Shown: positions 23,214-26,622 of the stretch, one piece after another | Layout: the number at the start of each line of letters is the position of its first letter | How positions within the stretch are numbered: position 1 is the first letter of the stretch | Assembly (NCBI GenBank): GCA_902797275.1 | Contig: CADBSI010000019.1 | Span: 1 to 26,622, forward strand | Source: an uncultured Erysipelotrichaceae bacterium | Lineage (GTDB): Bacteria > Bacillota_I > Bacilli_A > RF39 > UBA660 | Reading direction: 5' to 3' | DNA length: 26,622 nt | The notes under the pieces: generated by a model | Database searches by the model: none | Told to the model about the DNA's origin: nothing | The model's input: the letters and a program-made list of their open reading frames with translations, nothing else | Program-made: the position numbers and the translations under genes

Positions 23214-23405
23214 TTATTTTTTATAATACATTTGGCTTTTGCTAGTTGGTTTATTTGGAATAGTTAAGTTTACTAAACCATTAGCAAATGGATGAATAAA
23301 TACAAATAATATACTTGATAAGATTAATTGGTGAATTATATCTTTATTTTTGTTTAACCATTCAAATAAATTATTTATTAATAAATTAAAAAATATACAA
23401 TACAT
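23214..23405 (-). CDS. Possible small hydrophobic protein, doubtful
   Basis: This 63-codon reading frame lies on the minus strand in the gap between B1 and A2. It encodes one or two hydrophobic stretches (residues about 22-38, LILSSILFVFIHPFANGLV) and a basic, proline-containing end. In its favour are codon use like the neighbouring genes and its position facing a two-way hairpin terminator, as for the lipoprotein gene at 19673. Against it are a poor ribosome binding site (a tandem ATTTAAGCAAG repeat abuts the ATG), no clear promoter and no family I recognise. It may be a gene remnant. Confidence 0.3.
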   Translation of the reverse strand: MYCIFFNLLINNLFEWLNKNKDIIHQLILSSILFVFIHPFANGLVNLTIPNKPTSKSQMYYKK

Positions 23406-23560
23406 CTTGCTTAAATCTTGCTTAAATCATACTTAAAATTTAAATTTTTAATATTAATAATTATATTTTTTGTTCTTACTACTAACAAATTATAGTTTTT
23501 CTTTATATAAAAAATATTGAAAATTAGTTGTGAATATTTTTCTAAAGCTCAATTATATTA
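23406..23560. other. Non-coding AT-rich gap between the two surface modules
   Basis: Within the 462-bp interval between B1 and A2, this part shows no gene. Its only feature is an 11-bp tandem repeat, CTTGCTTAAAT twice at about 23406-23427, followed by a degenerate third copy. The remainder is AT-rich and leads to the A2 promoter. Confidence 0.5.
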
Positions 23561-23589
23561 TTGCTCTTTTTTTTCTAATGTGTTATACT
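23561..23589 (+). promoter_or_regulatory. Promoter of the A2-B2 surface module
   Basis: TTGCTC (23561-23566), a 17-bp spacer and an extended -10 TGTTATACT (23581-23589) lie here. A start codon at 23530 would lie upstream of this promoter, which supports ATG 23614 as the real start. Confidence 0.7.
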
Positions 23590-23613
23590 TTTTTTAGTAG
23601 AAAGGGTATAAAG

Positions 23614-24285
23614 ATGTTTAAAAAAATATGTAAATTGTTTTTAATTTTTTCTTTTTTCTTTTTAAGTTCAAATGTCTCAGCTTTAACTGAATGTTCAAGT
23701 AGTGATATGAAAAATTTAGCTGAACTTGCTAAGAATGTTTCTTTTAAATATGAAAAAGAAGTATTAGATATAAAGTTAACTGAAGATGATGAAGATACTT
23801 TTAAAGAAGTATATTATAAAATTACAGCTTTAAATTTAAATGATAGCTTAAAAGTTAAAGTAAAAAGTGATGAAGAATTAGTTTTTACCAATGAAACTCC
23901 AACTATTAATGATTTTTTTAACGGAGAAAGAGTAGTTATTCAAATATATGCTAATACACCTAATTTATGTTCTGGTAATTTAATAACTACCAAAGTAGTA
24001 GAACTTCCTTTTTATAATATATTCTCTGAAAGGGAAGAATGTAAAACTTATCCTGATTTTAAATATTGCAAGGAATTCGGAGATTTTTCTCTTGATGAAG
24101 AAACTTTCTTAGAAGAATTTGATAAATATAAAAAAAGTAGTACAAAAACAGATGATAATATAAAAGAAAATGTTAAAAAATATGGTATTTATGCTAGTAT
24201 TTTAATTATTCTAGCAATTATTATTCTTTTAGTAGCAACATTTAAGAAAAATAAAAAGTTAAAAGTAAAGGAAAAAGAATTATGA
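23614..24285 (+). CDS. Surface module protein A2 (paralogue of A1)
   Basis: The start at 23614 is chosen because AGAAAGG lies just upstream and the predicted signal peptide then begins at residue 1. The longer frame from 23530 would run through the promoter. The 223-residue product has the A1 layout: signal peptide (1-23, VSA), external domain, membrane helix (about 190-210) and lysine-rich tail. The four cysteines C27, C119, C143 and C152 correspond to those of A1, with identical C-x8-C spacing and PDFKYC. Overall identity to A1 looks modest, so the duplication is old. It ends in an ATGA overlap with B2, the tightest coupling in the cluster, which argues for a paired A-B function. I know of no named function. 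Confidence 0.8.
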   Translation: MFKKICKLFLIFSFFFLSSNVSALTECSSSDMKNLAELAKNVSFKYEKEVLDIKLTEDDEDTFKEVYYKITALNLNDSLKVKVKSDEELVFTNETPTINDFFNGERVVIQIYANTPNLCSGNLITTKVVELPFYNIFSEREECKTYPDFKYCKEFGDFSLDEETFLEEFDKYKKSSTKTDDNIKENVKKYGIYASILIILAIIILLVATFKKNKKLKVKEKEL

Positions 24286-26294
24286 AAAAGAAGTTGTATA
24301 TAATATTTGTATTAATTTTATTTAGTTTTACTTTTGATGTTTTAGCTTTTACTGGGGATTATAACTACGAAGTAAAGAATTTAAGTCGTAATGGTAATAT
24401 TATAAATATAAATGGTTGGGCAATTCCAAATGCTGGTATTACTGAATCAAGACAAAGATCACCAAGATTAAATAAAAATAAGGGAAGTGGTTCTTCAAGA
24501 AGTTGTACAACTAACAATAAAAATAATTATTATCAATATACTTTATATGCAGTTCCGGTTGATGCTAACAATAATTTTAAAACTGATTTATCTGATGCGG
24601 TTAAGCTTGGTACAGTTAAAGGGTCTGACACAAGTTTAACAACTGTTATGTGTTATACAGCAAATGGTGGATGTGTAAGGTATCGTAGTCCTTGCTATGA
24701 AAATGTTGGCTGGTCATTTTCATTTGATGAAACAAAAGTAGTAGGTGATAAATTTAAATATGGTTATGTTTTATTTTTAAGTTTATATGCATCAGGTGAT
24801 TCATCAACTGTATCATTTCCTTTAGTTGCTTATAAAGATCGAATATCAGGTTTTGGTTCAACTTATAAATACACATCTCTTGCTATGAATGTTCAAGTAA
24901 TTGCATATGATGGTTATTATCAAAGATGTTCAAATGGTTCTTGTTCAAGAAAAAGCCAAACAAAATTTCGTCATGATAAAGTATATCAAGTATTAGGATT
25001 GGCAACAAATAGAAAAGGTTTAACTTATTATAAAGTAGGAAAAGATTTGTTTATTCCTTCTCCTTGGGTTGCTCCTCCTAAAACAGATGCTGTTATCTTA
25101 CCACCAACCGATACTAATAAAGATGTTGATAGTTGTAATGATACAACGACAAGCCAAGCTCCAATTACAAAGGAAATATTAGCTTGTAGTGGAACTCAAA
25201 CATTTAATGGTAGTAATTTTTCAGGTTGTTATGTAAACGAATACACCTATTATACTGAAAAATGTAATGAAGATAATTATAAAATAAGTGCCAATATAGG
25301 TAATATTCAAAAAACAAAATTTGATTTAATTCCAGGTGGTGGGTTTACAGCAAATGCATCAATTACGACAAGTCTTAAATGTTTGTATACCTTTGATACT
25401 CAAAAATTTGTTGAAGATTATCAAAATATTTTAAATAATTTAAATTATTATAAACAAGAAAGCAGTGATTGGTATTACAACTATAATTTAAAAACTAAAT
25501 TAGATGGTATTTTAACTAGTTATCAAGAAAAAACTAAATACATATCTAATTGGAATTCAAATTATGATTTTACTAAAATAACAGCAGTTTTAAAAGTTGA
25601 TGATGATGAAGAAAACTTAATAACTTCGGGTGTTTTAAAAAGTAATAATTCCTGTCAAATAAAAGAAAATCAAAAAATTATTTTAAATAACAAAGCATAT
25701 TCTATAAATACTAACTATGAATGCAAAGAAGATTATAAAATAGAATATGAATTACCAGAAGTATGTTTAAATTTAACAACAGGTAAACCAGAAAAATGTG
25801 GTGATTCTAGTAATCAAATAGCTGGCGGTAAAAAATATTATATTGATTTAAATAAAACAAGTGGTAATATAGAACTTAATTTAAAGAATTTAGGTTATGA
25901 TGCTAAATGGAATTTGGTTTTAAAAAATTGTTCTTATAAATCTGGTCTTATTAAAGATAAAATATTGTATAGACAAATAGATGTTTCAGATCCTTTTATA
26001 AGTAGTAATAAAGATCGAACAATTGGTAAAAATTATAAAAATGATAAATATAATTTTGTTTCTATAATTAAGGCTAATATTTGGAGTATTGAAGAATTTG
26101 ATTATCGTTTTTCTTTAAGTAAAGTTAATGTTAACAATATAATTAAAGATACATCTTTAAATGGTAATACATCTTATTTAGGTACCAATTGTTATCTTAC
26201 AAATAATAAATATATATGTGATTTTATAAGAAATAAGGATAATGTCGGACAATATTTTACAAAAATTGAACTTTCAGATGATAAAATTTCTTGA
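24282..26294 (+). CDS. Surface module protein B2: secreted protein with B1-like tail
   Basis: This 670-residue secreted protein has a signal peptide (1-22, VLA). It has an N-terminal beta-rich region containing GWAIPNAG and several cysteine pairs (about 23-230). A short segment (about 232-263, YQVLGLATNRKGLTYYKVG then FIPSPWV) looks like a bacterial SH3-type repeat that could bind cell wall. A proline-rich linker (264-295) leads to the tail (about 301-670), homologous to B1 419-781. Shared tail landmarks are C.Y..D..K, DPF.SS-like, NYKND.YNF..IIKANIW, DYRFSLSKVNV and SYLGT.C. There is no vWA domain, membrane anchor or sortase signal. It is translated in overlap with A2. The next gene's promoter overlaps its stop codon. 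Function is unknown; the swap of heads on a common tail suggests different ligands. Confidence 0.8.
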   Translation: MKKKLYIIFVLILFSFTFDVLAFTGDYNYEVKNLSRNGNIININGWAIPNAGITESRQRSPRLNKNKGSGSSRSCTTNNKNNYYQYTLYAVPVDANNNFKTDLSDAVKLGTVKGSDTSLTTVMCYTANGGCVRYRSPCYENVGWSFSFDETKVVGDKFKYGYVLFLSLYASGDSSTVSFPLVAYKDRISGFGSTYKYTSLAMNVQVIAYDGYYQRCSNGSCSRKSQTKFRHDKVYQVLGLATNRKGLTYYKVGKDLFIPSPWVAPPKTDAVILPPTDTNKDVDSCNDTTTSQAPITKEILACSGTQTFNGSNFSGCYVNEYTYYTEKCNEDNYKISANIGNIQKTKFDLIPGGGFTANASITTSLKCLYTFDTQKFVEDYQNILNNLNYYKQESSDWYYNYNLKTKLDGILTSYQEKTKYISNWNSNYDFTKITAVLKVDDDEENLITSGVLKSNNSCQIKENQKIILNNKAYSINTNYECKEDYKIEYELPEVCLNLTTGKPEKCGDSSNQIAGGKKYYIDLNKTSGNIELNLKNLGYDAKWNLVLKNCSYKSGLIKDKILYRQIDVSDPFISSNKDRTIGKNYKNDKYNFVSIIKANIWSIEEFDYRFSLSKVNVNNIIKDTSLNGNTSYLGTNCYLTNNKYICDFIRNKDNVGQYFTKIELSDDKIS

Positions 26295-26319
26295 TTAACT
26301 TTACATAAAGAGTTATAAT
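26291..26319 (+). promoter_or_regulatory. Promoter of the pilin-like gene
   Basis: TTGATT (26291-26296), a 17-bp spacer and TATAAT (26314-26319) precede the gene. The -35 overlaps the B2 stop codon, and no terminator separates the genes, so readthrough from the A2-B2 operon is also likely. Confidence 0.65.
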
Positions 26320-26341
26320 AAAACTATAGTAGGAGGTGGGC

Positions 26342-26622
26342 TTGAAATCAGCAGCATGGGCGGTTTTTATCTTTGTTCTTGGAATTGTTGGAATAGTTTT
26401 AATTAGTATATTTGGTAACATTACAACAACTAATCAACAAGATTATACTTTAATTAAAAATACAGTAGAAGCAGCAATGTATGATGCAATTGATATTGCT
26501 TCGTATAGAGCCGGTTTTTATCTTTGTACTAATAAAGAGTCAACAGGTACAATGACTTTTGAAAATAAAAGTGAGTATGATATTCTTCTAAATGCAAATA
26601 TTGATACTAATGCTTTAAATAG
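26342..26622 (+). CDS. Pilin- or TadE-like single-pass membrane protein, 3' end cut by the window
   Basis: This gene starts at TTG 26342, because AGGAGG (26331-26336) lies 5 bp upstream and no in-frame ATG follows before the membrane helix. The in-frame GTG at 26336 is inside the ribosome binding site. The visible 93 residues begin with a short basic N-terminus (KSAAWAVFIFVLGIVGI), then one hydrophobic helix (about 5-25). An amphipathic external helix follows (NQQDYTLIKNTVEAAMYDAIDIASYR). This resembles TadE-type pseudopilins or type IV pilin-like proteins, but no prepilin peptidase site is clear. It may belong to an uncharacterised DUF family of uncultured Bacilli. Its position after B2 suggests it is part of the same surface apparatus. 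Confidence 0.7.
   Translation, partial: MKSAAWAVFIFVLGIVGIVLISIFGNITTTNQQDYTLIKNTVEAAMYDAIDIASYRAGFYLCTNKESTGTMTFENKSEYDILLNANIDTNALN

Noticed and set aside
1..26622. Mycoplasma-type genetic code (TGA as Trp)
   Set aside because: TGA ends several clear genes at their expected lengths, and Trp is TGG throughout.

Overview
The window is strongly AT-rich, and its codons are dominated by TTA, AAA, AAT and GAA. TGA is used as a genuine stop codon (dtd, yqeH and the two surface-protein genes ending at 24285 and 26294), and tryptophan is encoded by TGG. Genetic code 4 is therefore excluded. The gene repertoire, Gram-positive-type secretion signals, strong Shine-Dalgarno sequences and the relA-dtd and yqeG-yqeH neighbourhoods point to a low-GC Firmicutes/Bacilli lineage close to the Mollicutes, of the uncultured gut 'RF39-like' kind. 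That placement is an inference from gene content and composition, not from a marker phylogeny.

Layout. (1) 1-1570: the 3' part of pnp (PNPase), then tRNA-Thr(CGU) and a terminator. (2) 1590-3844: small stand-alone genes: a DUF1697 protein, a DUF362 protein and a predicted helical-bundle protein, with terminators between them. (3) 3957-6939: a cell-surface adhesin with an N-terminal thioester-type domain and three SpaA/Cna-B-like domains, followed by a DedA membrane protein and a PlsC-type acyltransferase. (4) 6943-8314: a class II-like Fic protein with a C-terminal winged helix, bracketed on both sides by near-identical 41-bp tandem repeats carrying the palindrome TGCACAA-N3-TTGTGCA. (5) 8359-11467: a membrane-anchored XRE regulator, a membrane-anchored CPWC thioredoxin-like protein and a VanZ-family membrane protein. 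(6) 11491-19654: a long housekeeping operon, relA-dtd-pfkB family-smr-gmk-uvrC-yqeG-yqeH, then frr from its own promoter. (7) 19673-20071, minus strand: a thioredoxin-fold-like lipoprotein without CxxC, divergent from (8). (8) 20087-26622: a tandemly duplicated surface module. Each copy has a small type I membrane protein ('A') followed by a large secreted protein ('B'). The order is A1-B1-A2-B2, followed by a truncated gene for a pilin- or TadE-like single-pass protein.

How the parts fit together. The RelA homologue has an intact synthetase domain with an RFKD motif. Its HD hydrolase site is dismantled (HD to HL, LADR to LANR, first His lost), so it should make but not degrade (p)ppGpp. It is co-transcribed with gmk, and guanylate kinase is a known ppGpp target in Firmicutes. 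The A/B surface cluster matches no system I can name. The A proteins keep four cysteines in register. The B proteins share a tail of about 365 residues but carry different heads: a vWA domain with a near-complete MIDAS in B1, and a cysteine-rich region with an SH3-like stretch in B2. This cluster and the repeat-bracketed Fic gene are the best candidates for something undescribed.
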